From NCBI GenBank assembly GCA_937895345.1, contig CALAWP010000078.1, positions 62,001 through 126,000 of the forward strand: DNA of 64,000 bases, in the 5' to 3' direction. This DNA is from an uncultured Paenibacillus sp. (GTDB lineage Bacteria > Bacillota > Bacilli > Paenibacillales > Paenibacillaceae). Shown here one piece after another: positions 26,151 through 35,800 of the stretch (position 1 is the stretch's first letter; each line of letters opens with the position of its first letter). The notes under the pieces were generated by a model. That model saw nothing but the letters and a program-made list of their open reading frames with translations, was not told the DNA's origin and did no database searches. Made by a program: the position numbers and the translations under genes.

Positions 26151-27347
26151 TTACTGGCCGACGGCGACAGGCTTCTCCTCTGCGGCATCCTGACGGTCCA
26201 GCTGTCTGAAGCGGACGACGAGCAGCAGCGCCGCAACGCACAAAATACCGCCCAGCAAATACGGAAGGCCCATCTCGACGGTAAACAGAAAAGAACCGAG
26301 CAACGGTCCGGCAATCCGGCCGAGGCTGTCCATAGAGGAGCTAAGTCCCGACGCAACTCCTTGGCCGACCTTCGTTTTTTGCGTAATCAGCGAAGTGACG
26401 CAAGGCCGGATCAAGGCGTTGCCGATGCCGAACACGGCCAGCGACAAGGTAGCCCACCATAACGAATGGGCAAACAGCAGCATAAAAAATCCGAGCGCCG
26501 ACACAAGCAGGCCGATCACGATATATTTCGGCTCCTCGCCCTTCTTGACCCGCCTTCGCACGACGCCTCCTTGCACCAGCGCGCCGACCAAGCCGCAGAC
26601 GAAGAAAAGAAGTCCGACCTGAAGCGGCGTCACGTCGAAGCGTTGCATGCCAAAAAACTGCAGCGTAGCTTCCATCCCCGCAAGCGTAAACGTGACGAAA
26701 AAAGCCAATACGTACAAATATTTAAGCGGCCCTTGAAACGCGGTCCAGCGGGATGCCTTCTGCTCCGGCTTGCGGCTGCGCTGCTCCGGCGTCGTCGATT
26801 CCTTCAGCTTGACCAGCGCCAGAACGAACGTTACGAGCGCAAGCGCGGAAGCCGCATAAAACGGCGTCTCCAAAGATATGACGCTCAGCAGGCCGCCGAA
26901 GCCGGGTCCGAACGTAAAGCCGAGACCGATCGACATGCCGACAAGCCCCATCCCTTTCGTTCTCTTCTCCGGCGGCGTAATGTCCGCGACATAAGCGACG
27001 ATGACGGATGCCACCGCTCCGGAGAAGAGCCCGCCGATCGCCCGCGACAAATACATCAGCGTCAGACTGTCGGAGGACAAGCCGAACAGCAGAAAGCTGG
27101 CGGCAAAGCCGACAAGTCCGGCCAGTATGATCGGCCTGCGGCCTAGCCGGTCGGACAGTCTGCCCCATACCGGCGACAGCAGAAACGAGATGGCGGAATA
27201 AAGCGCCAGCATGCGTCCCGTATGCAGCTCCGCTTCCTTCGGGTCGGCTGCCTGTATAATTTCCGGCATAACCGGGATGATAATGCCGAAGCCAATGAAC
27301 GTAATCATCAATACGGCCATAACGACGGCCATTCGTTTATCCTTCAT
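26151..27347 (-). CDS. MFS drug-efflux-type transporter
   Basis: A 398-residue membrane protein with 12 hydrophobic segments, of the DHA1 (TetA/Bmr) branch of proton antiporters. Motif A reads GRLSDRLGRRP between segments 2 and 3, and the segment 5 region MSIGLGFTFGPGFGGLL is the antiporter motif C. The substrate cannot be read from the sequence. GGAGGG lies 7 bases before the ATG at 27347; a 49-codon upstream extension in frame has no support. No linked regulator is seen. Confidence 0.85.
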   Translation of the reverse strand: MKDKRMAVVMAVLMITFIGFGIIIPVMPEIIQAADPKEAELHTGRMLALYSAISFLLSPVWGRLSDRLGRRPIILAGLVGFAASFLLFGLSSDSLTLMYLSRAIGGLFSGAVASVIVAYVADITPPEKRTKGMGLVGMSIGLGFTFGPGFGGLLSVISLETPFYAASALALVTFVLALVKLKESTTPEQRSRKPEQKASRWTAFQGPLKYLYVLAFFVTFTLAGMEATLQFFGMQRFDVTPLQVGLLFFVCGLVGALVQGGVVRRRVKKGEEPKYIVIGLLVSALGFFMLLFAHSLWWATLSLAVFGIGNALIRPCVTSLITQKTKVGQGVASGLSSSMDSLGRIAGPLLGSFLFTVEMGLPYLLGGILCVAALLLVVRFRQLDRQDAAEEKPVAVGQ

Positions 27348-27488
27348 GCTGCGATCCCTCCACCAAACTATCGTATCATAATCGTTGTCCAATCGGATAT
27401 GAACAATTCGAGAACAAATCCGCCCGCCCTGCGGGCGGCGGCGGGACGAACGATTCGGGGACGGACCCGCAAAACGCCCGAAGGCCGC

Positions 27489-27516
27489 TTGCAATCCGCA
27501 CCGATTTTGTTATACT
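27489..27516 (+). promoter_or_regulatory. Promoter of speA
   Basis: TTGCAA (27489-27494), 16-base spacer, TATACT (27511-27516). Confidence 0.65.
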
Positions 27517-27548
27517 CTATTTTGTTTGCATTTTGACGAAAGGCAGGG

Positions 27549-29027
27549 ATGACAGGGATGGACCATAATCAAACCCCGCTCTTCACTGCGCTTCGCAACC
27601 ACGCGAAGCTTAATCCCGTTCAGTTCCATATACCGGGCCACAAGAAAGGCCAAGGCAGCGACTCCGAATTTCGCGAGTTTATCGGCGACAACGCTTTGTC
27701 GATCGATCTTATCAATATAGCGCCTTTGGACGACTTGCATCAGCCGACCGGGGTCATCGAGCAAGCCCAGAAGCTTGCCGCGGACGCTTTCGGCGCCGAT
27801 TACACGTACTTTTCCGTCCAAGGGACAAGCGGCGCCATCATGACGATGATCATGTCCGTCTGCTCGCCGGGCGACAAAATTATCGTGCCGCGCAACGTCC
27901 ATAAATCGGTCATGTCGGCCATCATTTTTACGGGCGCGCGGCCCGTCTTTATTTCTCCCGCCCGCGACGGCAGACTGGGCATCGATCACGGCATTACGAC
28001 GCGGTCGGTACGCCGGGCGCTGGAGAGACATCCCGATGCCAAAGCCGTGCTCGTCATCAATCCGACTTACTTCGGCATTTGCGCAAACTTAAAGGAAATC
28101 GTGGATCTGGTCCACAGCTACGAAATTCCGGTGCTGGTGGACGAGGCGCACGGCGTATTGATTCACTTCCACGACAAGCTGCCGATGTCCGCGATGGAAG
28201 CGGGAGCCGACATGGCGGCGACGAGCGTTCACAAGCTGGGCGGATCGATGACCCAAAGCTCCGTGCTGAACATTCGCAAAGGCCTCGTCAATCCGCAGCG
28301 CGTGCAGACGATTATCAGCATGCTGACGACGACGTCGACTTCCTATATTTTGCTCGCGTCGCTGGACAGCTCCAGGCGCCATCTGGCCATCAACGGCCGC
28401 GCGCTGGCGGAACGGGCCATCGAGCTGGCCCAGGATGCCAGACGGCAAATCAACGGCATTCCCGGACTGTATTGCTTCGGAGAAGACCTGTTGGGCGACG
28501 AGGCGACTTACGATTACGACCCGACGAAGCTGACGATCCACGTCCGCCATCTCGGCATTACCGGCTATGAGACGGAAAACTGGCTGCGCGACAACTTTAA
28601 TTTGGAAATCGAGCTAAGCGACATGTATAACATTCTTTGCTTAGTTACGCCCGGAGATACATCGGAAACGGTCGCCAAGCTGATCGAAGCGTTGACGGCG
28701 CTGTCCGCCGCCTTTTACGAGGGAGCCGAAGCTCGGGAGCTCGTCGTCAAAATTCCGGAAATTCCGCAATTGTCGCTGACGCCGCGGGATGCCTTCTATG
28801 CCGAAACCGAAGTCATTCCGTTCAAGCAATCCGCCGGAAGAATTATTGCGGAATTCATCTATGTATACCCGCCTGGAATTCCAATTCTGCTGCCGGGCGA
28901 AGTCATTTCCCAGGCGAATATCGATTATATCGTCGATCATGTCGAAGTCGGCCTGCCGGTCAAAGGACCGGAGGATCGGACGATCGAATTCGTGAAGGTG
29001 ATTGTGGAGGAAACGGCGATTTCCTGA
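27549..29027 (+). CDS. speA: Arginine decarboxylase, PLP-dependent (fold type I)
   Basis: A 492-residue enzyme that converts arginine to agmatine, the first step of polyamine synthesis by the agmatine route. The PLP lysine lies in ATSVHKLGGSMTQSS, and VQFHIPGHKKGQG, FSVQGTSGA and VDEAHGV are strongly conserved; the whole protein reads close to B. subtilis SpeA with almost the same length. ATGs at 27549 and 27558 are both possible; AAAGG before the first favours it slightly. No speE or speB follows. Confidence 0.93.
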   Translation: MTGMDHNQTPLFTALRNHAKLNPVQFHIPGHKKGQGSDSEFREFIGDNALSIDLINIAPLDDLHQPTGVIEQAQKLAADAFGADYTYFSVQGTSGAIMTMIMSVCSPGDKIIVPRNVHKSVMSAIIFTGARPVFISPARDGRLGIDHGITTRSVRRALERHPDAKAVLVINPTYFGICANLKEIVDLVHSYEIPVLVDEAHGVLIHFHDKLPMSAMEAGADMAATSVHKLGGSMTQSSVLNIRKGLVNPQRVQTIISMLTTTSTSYILLASLDSSRRHLAINGRALAERAIELAQDARRQINGIPGLYCFGEDLLGDEATYDYDPTKLTIHVRHLGITGYETENWLRDNFNLEIELSDMYNILCLVTPGDTSETVAKLIEALTALSAAFYEGAEARELVVKIPEIPQLSLTPRDAFYAETEVIPFKQSAGRIIAEFIYVYPPGIPILLPGEVISQANIDYIVDHVEVGLPVKGPEDRTIEFVKVIVEETAIS

Positions 29028-29041
29028 CCCTTTTCCCGATA

Positions 29042-29070
29042 TTGTCAACGGTTCAGGCCCATGCTATGAT
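29042..29070 (+). promoter_or_regulatory. Promoter of the DUF1885-like gene
   Basis: TTGTCA (29042-29047), 17-base spacer, TATGAT (29065-29070). Confidence 0.65.
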
Positions 29071-29090
29071 GATGGCAGAGGTGATCGGCG

Positions 29091-29510
29091 ATGAGTCAAA
29101 GTGCGTACATTAAGCTTGTGCCGGGCTCCGAAGCCCGGGAACTGACGCTGGACGCCGTTCGGGAACGGCTGCGCCGGTACCGCGAGCAAACGGCGCTTAC
29201 GGGACGGCAGCTCGGCTGGGATTACGCCGAGGCCGCATTTCCTTACACCATCGAACCGGGACGCGAACAAGAGCAATGGTTGTATCTCAAGGGCATCAAC
29301 GCCCACTACAAGCACATCATCGTCGGTCTGAGCGAAGCCGCGGCCGCGTCGGGCGAAACCGCGCCTTGCATTCAGGTCGTGCTTCCGGACAGTTCCACGC
29401 AAGGCGACAAGGGCAAGGCGGTCGAGCTGAGCAAATATATGGCCAAGTCGCTGCAGGCCGAGCTTACGTTGTTTAACGGCAGAACGATCTATTACAATCC
29501 GCGCAAGTGA
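29091..29510 (+). CDS. DUF1885-like conserved protein
   Basis: A 139-residue soluble protein. The C-terminal part, with IQVVLPDSSTQGDKGKAVELSKYMAKSL and LFNGRTIYYNPRK, resembles what I recall of the DUF1885 family, a small Bacillales family of unknown function with known structure. The N-terminal half has an amphipathic helix (TLDAVRERLRRYREQ). AGAGGTGAT precedes the ATG by 6 bases. A bidirectional terminator follows directly. Confidence 0.65.
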   Translation: MSQSAYIKLVPGSEARELTLDAVRERLRRYREQTALTGRQLGWDYAEAAFPYTIEPGREQEQWLYLKGINAHYKHIIVGLSEAAAASGETAPCIQVVLPDSSTQGDKGKAVELSKYMAKSLQAELTLFNGRTIYYNPRK

Positions 29511-29535
29511 CGCAGGTACGTAACAGGACATAACG

Positions 29536-29575
29536 AAGGGCTGTCCCTCCGCATAGGTCGGAGAGGACAGCCCTT
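29536..29575. terminator. Terminator between convergent genes
   Basis: AAGGGCTGTCC/GGACAGCCCTTT stem with an inner CCG/CGG pair, suited to both strands. Confidence 0.8.
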
Positions 29576-29592
29576 TGTCCGTTCATTTGGCC

Positions 29593-29901
29593 TTATTGGC
29601 CTTCATTTTCCGAACGGGCAATTTCTTCATAAATTGCCGTTACGCGATCCCATTCCGCATCGTCGTCGATGCCGACCAGAAACGCTTCGTCGTTTTCTTC
29701 CTCGATTCGAAAAATGACGCCGTCCTGTTCCGGATCCTGGCGGTCCAGCAATACGGCATACACGTTATCTTCGGATTCGAATGTATACACCATCACCATT
29801 TCGCGTTCTTCGCCCGCGTCGTTGGTGACGATGAAGACATGCTCCTCGTGTTCATGATCGTGATCGTGGTCGCAGTCCGGGCCGTGTTGATGCTCGCTCA
29901 T
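29593..29901 (-). CDS. DUF1292 (YrzB-like) protein with His-rich N-terminus
   Basis: A 102-residue acidic protein. Residues 16-102 (VFIVTNDAGEEREMVMVYTFES, YAVLLDR, GVIFRIEEEND) match the DUF1292 family, often encoded with yrrK-yrzL in Bacillus. The N-terminus MSEHQHGPDCDHDHDHEHEEH is a His/Asp run with one Cys, which could bind metal; many Paenibacillus homologues have such a lead as far as I recall. The start at 29901 follows a GGGG-type site; longer starts in frame are not supported. Confidence 0.82.
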   Translation of the reverse strand: MSEHQHGPDCDHDHDHEHEEHVFIVTNDAGEEREMVMVYTFESEDNVYAVLLDRQDPEQDGVIFRIEEENDEAFLVGIDDDAEWDRVTAIYEEIARSENEGQ

Positions 29902-29997
29902 GTCAAAACCCCATTTCCCAGTATTTATGACACCCAAACATCGTACCACGTTCGTCCAAGCGGGTCAAACGCCGCAGGAGCTTCATCGCGCGGAAGA

Positions 29998-30567
29998 TCA
30001 AGGGGCCTTAGAGGTTATCATTTTCTCCGAGACGACATGCCATTCATCCGACGATGACGCCTTCATATAAAAGCGGACCGCGTATTTGCCCGTCGCTTCG
30101 AATTTGTAATCGACTTCCTCGGTGACGAACCAGAAGTTGTCGCTTTTCGAATTGACGTTCTGGCTTTGGATCAGCTTCTCTTTGTTAAAGGGATCGGTAA
30201 TCGTCACTTTGACGGCGCTGATATCGGCCTTCAAATTGTCGATCTGGGCGAACACTTTAATTTTGCCGGAAAAGCCTTTATCGACAATGCCGAACGGCGT
30301 ATTGCCCTGATAAGTAAACATATGGACGTTCGGCTTGTGAACCGTCGCCCGCAAGTTCGAAGCGTCCCATTCCACGATCGCATTCATGGCGGTCGCCAGC
30401 TGCCGCAGCGGCAAATACGTCTTGCCATCGATCAGCAATCCTCCGTCTTCCTGCTCGATGCTGTTGACGAGCACCCGCACCTTCTGCGCCGCCGAATTGG
30501 CAAAGATCATCGTGCCGCCCCACAGCGACAGCAGCAGCACCCAAATCGCAACCTTTCTGAATTTCAT
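29998..30567 (-). CDS. Secreted copper amine oxidase N-terminal-like (stalk) domain protein
   Basis: A 189-residue exported protein. A signal peptide spans about residues 1-27 (basic start, hydrophobic core, cleavage near ANS-AA). Residues 29-75 (VRVLVNSIEQEDGGLLIDGKTYLPLRQLATAMNAIVEWD) are a single stalk domain of the type annotated as copper amine oxidase N-terminal domain, common in Paenibacillus surface proteins. The remainder looks like a beta-sandwich of unknown role. GGAGG lies 10 bases before the ATG. Confidence 0.82.
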   Translation of the reverse strand: MKFRKVAIWVLLLSLWGGTMIFANSAAQKVRVLVNSIEQEDGGLLIDGKTYLPLRQLATAMNAIVEWDASNLRATVHKPNVHMFTYQGNTPFGIVDKGFSGKIKVFAQIDNLKADISAVKVTITDPFNKEKLIQSQNVNSKSDNFWFVTEEVDYKFEATGKYAVRFYMKASSSDEWHVVSEKMITSKAP

Positions 30568-30708
30568 TGCCAGCTATAACCTCCATCCGCAAACTCTGAT
30601 GTAAGGTTATACTCGGCTGCCGCTTCAAAGTTGCGTTGCCGCCGCCAACATTTTTGTTGTCAAAAGTTGTTGAACGATGCGCTTGCCTGGGAAATACAAG
30701 CCGGGAAA

Positions 30709-30906
30709 TTACACGTACGTCTTCGTCAAGATGCACGGAACTCCTTTGCCTGTCGCTCCGGGCTGGCGCATCTTATCCAAATAACGCATTCCCCGGGCGC
30801 AAGGCGTTTTGCATGCCGCGCACGTATCCGACAGCACCAGCTTATATACCGCTTGCTTGCGGTCGCTGGCCGATTGCTTCTTTTTGGCCGCCTTGCCTTT
30901 GCTCAT
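30709..30906 (-). CDS. Small basic protein with CxxCxxxC motif
   Basis: A 65-residue Lys/Arg-rich protein starting at 30906, behind GGAGAGG. The segment DTCAACKTPCARGMRYLDKM has three Cys in CxxCxxxC spacing, with one more Cys near the end (VPCIL), so a zinc or redox site is possible. I know no function. The upstream in-frame extension to 30975 lacks a ribosome site. Confidence 0.7.
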   Translation of the reverse strand: MSKGKAAKKKQSASDRKQAVYKLVLSDTCAACKTPCARGMRYLDKMRQPGATGKGVPCILTKTYV

Positions 30907-30980
30907 GCCGATCCTCTCCTTCTTTGCGCATCCGCGCAACATCATCCTATGCATAAGCCCGGCATTGGTGCGCATGGAAA

Positions 30981-31008
30981 TTGCCAGCTAGACGGAAAAT
31001 TTGATAAA
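30981..31008 (+). promoter_or_regulatory. Possible promoter of MBL-fold hydrolase gene
   Basis: TTGCCA (30981-30986), 16-base spacer, GATAAA (31003-31008). Confidence 0.4.
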
Positions 31009-31047
31009 GTGAAATCAAAAGCTGCGATGGAGAGGAAGAGATCAACT

Positions 31048-31773
31048 ATGAACATAACGATGGTCGGTACGGGCAGCGCCTTTGCCAAGCGTTACGACAA
31101 CAATAATGCCTTGATTGAAGCCGGAGGCTTCCGGCTGCTGCTGGACTGCGGCATAACGCTTCCCAAGGCGCTTCACGGGATGGGCGTCGGCTTTGACGAG
31201 CTGGACGGCATATTGATCAGCCATATTCATGCCGATCATGTCGGAGGGCTGGAGGAGCTGGCGTTTCAGATGCGGTTCATTTACGGAAGAAAGCCCGTCC
31301 TGTACATCGAGCGGGATCTGATCGAACCGTTGTGGGAGCATACGCTCAAGGGCGGATTGACGCAAGGCGAGCTTCAAAGCCTGGACGATTATTTCGACGT
31401 TCGGCCGCTTGCGGCTGGAGAGGAATGCGAGCTTGCGGACGGTCTGAAGGTGAAGCCGATTGCCACCCGGCATATCGAAGGCAAAAAGAGCTTTTCGTTT
31501 CTATTTAACGGCCGCTTCTTTTATTCGGCGGATATGGTCTTCGACCCCGAACTGCTGCTGTCGCTCGAAGAACAAGGGACGGAAACGTTTTTCCATGAAT
31601 GCCAGCTCGAGCCTCCCGGCATCGTTCATACGACGCTGGACGAGCTGTTGACGCTGCCGGAAAGGCTCCAGCAAAAAATATGGCTAATGCACTACGGCGA
31701 CCGAATCGATGAGTATCGGGGACGTACGGGGCGGCTGACAATAGCGGAGCCAAAAGTTACGTATACCGTTTAA
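31048..31773 (+). CDS. MBL-fold metallo-hydrolase
   Basis: A 241-residue cytosolic metallo-beta-lactamase fold hydrolase. The first zinc motif is SHIHADHVGG; other metal ligands are probably the His of ATRHIEGKKSF, the Asp of FYSADMVFD and the His of WLMHYGDR. This set resembles RNase Z/YtzE-like or ribonuclease-like small MBL proteins; the substrate is not evident. GAGGAAGAG precedes the ATG at 31048; an in-frame frame open far upstream is not used. Confidence 0.85.
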   Translation: MNITMVGTGSAFAKRYDNNNALIEAGGFRLLLDCGITLPKALHGMGVGFDELDGILISHIHADHVGGLEELAFQMRFIYGRKPVLYIERDLIEPLWEHTLKGGLTQGELQSLDDYFDVRPLAAGEECELADGLKVKPIATRHIEGKKSFSFLFNGRFFYSADMVFDPELLLSLEEQGTETFFHECQLEPPGIVHTTLDELLTLPERLQQKIWLMHYGDRIDEYRGRTGRLTIAEPKVTYTV

Positions 31774-31781
31774 AGCAAAAT

Positions 31782-31810
31782 TGCCGCCTTGCCCGGAAGG
31801 CGAGGCGGCA
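31782..31810. terminator. Terminator between convergent genes
   Basis: TGCCGCCT/AGGCGGCA stem with further pairing inside the loop (TGCC/GGCG), between the MBL and DUF3892 genes. Confidence 0.7.
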
Positions 31811-31836
31811 GTCTGCGGCACCGGTTGTATCAGTTG

Positions 31837-32100
31837 TTAAAACATCGGCAGCTGGTCCAGGTTGTTCGTCGGATCGCCGTCCGCATCTCCGCGGATGTAC
31901 GTTTCTCCGTCGCGCCCCTTGAAGGCGTTTACGCCGGCAATTCTGCCCGCTTGCACCTCCTGCAGCGCCGTCGCATAATCGAGCATCCGGCCGGACGACG
32001 TTTGGAAGGCGGTTAAATCGCCGTCGCCGTTTTTTTGCACCGCAACGAACCGTTCGCGCGTATCCTGCTCCCCTTGCATTCCGTTATTGCCCTGATTCAT
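31837..32100 (-). CDS. DUF3892 protein
   Basis: An 87-residue protein with FVAVQKNGDGDLTAFQTSSGRMLDY, AGRIAGVNAFKGRDGETYIR and a C-terminal DGDPTNNLDQLPMF, the layout of the DUF3892 family of small Bacillales proteins of unknown role. GAAGGAGGG lies 9 bases before the ATG. Confidence 0.85.
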   Translation of the reverse strand: MNQGNNGMQGEQDTRERFVAVQKNGDGDLTAFQTSSGRMLDYATALQEVQAGRIAGVNAFKGRDGETYIRGDADGDPTNNLDQLPMF

Positions 32101-32169
32101 GCGTGAGTCCCTCCTTCACGGCTGGAAAGCCGAGTTTACAACTGTAGCCTTCCCCGGGCAGGACCCGCC

Positions 32170-32328
32170 TTATTCGTCAGGCTCGTCCAGCTTTCTTCCC
32201 CATACAAATTGTTCGTCATAGCTTCGCGAATCCGACAGGACGGCCCGGGCCGTCCAATAAACGACCCCTCCGATTATGCCGAACATCCCCGTCAGCCATA
32301 TTGCGAATACCGCTTGCTCCGCCGCCAT
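32170..32328 (-). CDS. Small single-pass membrane protein
   Basis: A 52-residue protein with one membrane segment (about residues 5-29, AVFAIWLTGMFGIIGGVVYWTAR) and a charged tail. The start at 32328 follows AAGGAGG by 9 bases. Function unknown. Confidence 0.6.
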   Translation of the reverse strand: MAAEQAVFAIWLTGMFGIIGGVVYWTARAVLSDSRSYDEQFVWGRKLDEPDE

Positions 32329-32379
32329 AGGCCGCATCCTCCTTGCGCTTTTTACCACCCTATGCGGCGGCGCCTCGCT

Positions 32380-32586
32380 CTATGCGTTGCGCCCGGCGCC
32401 GCGGCGCCGTCCCCCCGTTTGAACCGCCGCACCGTTTTCCGACGCACCGCCGTTTGAACCTTGATCCTCGTTACGTGCCGCAATGACGGCCCAGAGCGCA
32501 ATCAAGTCGCCGATGACGACGATAACCGCCGAAATCAATGCCAGGTCGTCCGCGCTTAACCCGCCTTTATTTCCGGAACCAGCCAT
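32380..32586 (-). CDS. Small membrane protein with basic, Gly-rich tail
   Basis: A 68-residue protein: one membrane segment (about residues 15-37, ALISAVIVVIGDLIALWAVIA), then a Gly/Asn/Arg-rich tail ending GGRRRGAGRNA. ATG at 32586, with a GGCGGGA site 9 bases upstream; a TTG two codons earlier is possible. Function unknown. Confidence 0.55.
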   Translation of the reverse strand: MAGSGNKGGLSADDLALISAVIVVIGDLIALWAVIAARNEDQGSNGGASENGAAVQTGGRRRGAGRNA

Positions 32587-32648
32587 ACGCAACCATCCCG
32601 CCCATTCGTTTCGTTATGATAGCAGTCTATTCAAGCTTCGTTAAATCG

Positions 32649-32721
32649 TTCAACCTTTTCGGCGCGTCGCCGCCTCCGTCCCGCTTTTTTTCAACCGTAT
32701 CGTAAATCCGTTCATTCAACC
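32649..32721 (+). promoter_or_regulatory. Three TTCAACC motifs upstream of the glycosidase
   Basis: TTCAACC occurs at 32649-32655, 32690-32696 and 32715-32721; the middle copy is part of TTTTTTTCAACC (32685-32696), which is repeated exactly, in inverse orientation, twice upstream of the permease gene at 40355. Likely binding sites of a shared activator, perhaps the YesN-type regulator. Confidence 0.5.
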
Positions 32722-32726
32722 TTTTT

Positions 32727-32741
32727 TTGGAAGCGCTATCA
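32727..32741 (+). promoter_or_regulatory. Perfect cre (CcpA site) upstream of the glycosidase
   Basis: TTGGAAGCGCTATCA fits WTGNAANCGNWWNCA at every position. A possible -10 TATAAG (32742-32747) follows at once, so bound CcpA would block the promoter. Confidence 0.75.
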
Positions 32742-32845
32742 TATAAGGTGCTTCATTTACTCGCTTACGGTTGGAGGTGATGACACGTTCGGACTAACGC
32801 AGGTTGATTCATGCCGTTAACAAACAAACGAGAGGAGAAAAGAAA

Positions 32846-35800
32846 ATGGTTAATCGGGTTAAAAAATGGAGCATACGGGCGATGCTGCTCGCTTTGCTGT
32901 GCACGAGTGTGGGAGTTCCGGCTCCCTCGGCAGCGGAGGCGGCGCCGGCCGCACCGAGCCATATCGTCACTATCGACACGGGCACCGTCATTCAGGACGA
33001 CTTTCTCGGCGTCGGCGTCAACGTCATCCCGACGGCCTTGATGCCCGGACAGACGCAATTCGGCTACAACGAAGCGCATTGGGAAATGGACCGCAAACGG
33101 ATCATGACGATCGAACCCAAAGTGGCTCGGGTCTGGTTTCAAATCGACTGGATGGAACCCGAGAAAGGCAGCTACACGTGGGACAGCATGGAAATGAAAG
33201 CTTTCTACAAATATATGGACGCCTTCAAGGAAGCGGGCACCGAAATCGAATTGAACTTCGGCTGGAAGGTCGGCTCCAAGGTACACGATTGGTTCACGAT
33301 TCCCGGCGTCGATCCATATTCGAGCGCTCCGGCCGATCTGGACGCGTACGCCGTATCCGCATCCAAGCTGCTGCAGGAGCTGATCTTCAACCGCGGGTAC
33401 GACAATATTAAATACTTGACGTTTTATAACGAGCCGAACGGCAGCTGGGATTTCGAGGCGCCGGGCGACCAACAGGCATATTATGCGGAAATGGTCATAA
33501 AGGCGAGCGAGCAATTGGCCCGCGACGGCATCCGCGGCCTCGTGGAAATATGGGCGCCCGAGGAAACGGGAGCCCCGCTGTGGACCAAGTATATGAAGGA
33601 GCATGCGGACGATCATATCGACGGCTACAGCTTCCATGTCTACGGCGAATCCTATATCGGTCTCGGCAACGCCTTTCGCGAGCGGCAAAGCTATGTCGGC
33701 GACAAGCCGATCCATCTGACCGAGTTCGGCTGGGCCGACGACAACGCGAGCAACTGGGACGCGGGCTACGCCAATACCGTTATCCAGACGGCCAACAGCG
33801 GCGTCAAGTCGGCGCTGATGTGGCAGTTGAACGGCGTGTGGAGCTACGATCCGTACGGCGGCACAAACGGCAACTATACGATGTGGGACGCCCTCGTGCT
33901 CGGCTTGGAGCCCCGCAAGACGTTCTATATCGCGGGCATGCTCAATCGGTACATTCCGGAGCACAGCGAAGTTCTCGCCGTCGACACCGGAGGCGCAGAA
34001 GATATCCGGGCTGCCGCCTTCAGAAGCGCCGACGGCGGGTATACGATTCTGGTGGAAACGAAGGCGGGAACGGAGAAGGATATCGCCTTCGACTTTGGAG
34101 GAGAGAAGATCGGCAAGACCTTCCGCAAGTTCGTGTACAAGGACGATGTTGCGAAAGAAGCGAATGCCATTCTGCCGCCCGTATCCGGCACGTTCCGGGC
34201 GGACAAGGGATTCCGGGACGGTTCGATCGACGGCGATTACAACGTCATCGTCTATACGACCGATCCTGCTGAAACTCAAGTCGAGGTGACGCCGATTCAG
34301 CCGGCGTTAAGATCCGGCGACAAGATCCGGTTGAACGCCAACGTCATCGACAATGCGGGCGGCGTCACCTGGAGCGTCATTGGGCGCAACGGCGGGGCTA
34401 TCAACAAAAATACCGGCGTCTATCATGCGCCGCAAGTGGAGGACGAAACGTGGATTGCCGTCAAGGCGGCGAGCAAACGAGATCCGTCCAGCTACGGCAT
34501 CGTTCTGGTCAAAGTATTGCCGAAGCCGCTGCCGAACAAGGCCGAGCCTCCGGAGTTCAGCTTGACGAAAAGCCTGTATCCGTCGGCGGAAGCCTTGTTC
34601 CTGACCAGCGGGACGGAAGGCGCCGAAATTCGGTATACGACGGACGGAAGCACGCCGACCATGCAATCGGCGCTGTATACCCGGCCAATCATTCTGCCGG
34701 ACGGTTCGCTCACCCGATTTAAGGCCAAAGCGTTCAAATCGGGTCTTAAGCCATCCGGCACCGTCTCCGCCTTCTACCAGATCGGCCAAGTAAGCAATTC
34801 GCCGGACGGTTATACGTTCTGCATGTACGAAGGACAAGGCGAATGCCATTTCGAAGGCGAGGCTGTCGTAGCGTACGGTGCGGACGGCAGGTTCAACTAC
34901 GCCCTGCATACGGACGGGGTCGCCTGCAGCTCGGACGTATTCGGCGACCCGGCTCCGGGACAGCCGAAGCGCTGCTTCTACAGCTACGACATTCCGGACG
35001 AGTTGCCCGTCGCGACGCTCTTCAATGCCGGGTTCGAAAAACCTTCCACCTCGTCCGCCCGGCCGGGTCCGATGACAAACGGATGGGAATTTTCCGATCG
35101 CGCCGGCGTGCAGCATAACAACGGCCCGTTCCAGGCGTCGCCTGCGCCGCAAGGCGTGCAAACCGCCTACTTGAAGACGGACGGCGGTGTATCGGGATGG
35201 TTCGGCCAATCGATCTATCTCCAACCGGGCGCTTATCAGCTGGAATTTAAAGCGGCCAAACGGACCAGCTTCGGCGGCACACAGTCGTTCGACGTTTATG
35301 TCGACGATCAGGTCGTCGGATCGTACCGGCCGGAAACGGGCCAATACGAAACGTATCGCACCGAGCCGTTTACGTCTGCCGGAGGACGCCACTACATCAA
35401 GTTTGCCGCGACGACAACCGAAGGCGACAATACGGCCTTTATCGACGATGTCCGAATTACGCTGCCCCGGCAGCCGCAAGATCCCTATCTGGTCAACGCA
35501 AGCTTCGAATCGCCGGTCATCGGCAATCCCGACCGGACGGCGGCCGGCTTGACAGCCGGTTGGACCTTCAACGGCAGCGCCGGCATCGTTCGCAACGGCA
35601 ACCGCCTCGAATCCGCCGACGCGCCGTACGGCGTGCAAGCCGCCTATTTGATCGCGGACGGCAGCGTCCAAGGCGAATTCAGCCAATCGGCGCATTTTCC
35701 TGCCGGCGTCTATGTCATCCGTTTTCAGGCGGCCAAGGGAGGAGCAAGCGGCGAAGCGCCGCTCCGCCTGGCGCTGGACGGGCAAGCCGTCGGAAGCTTC

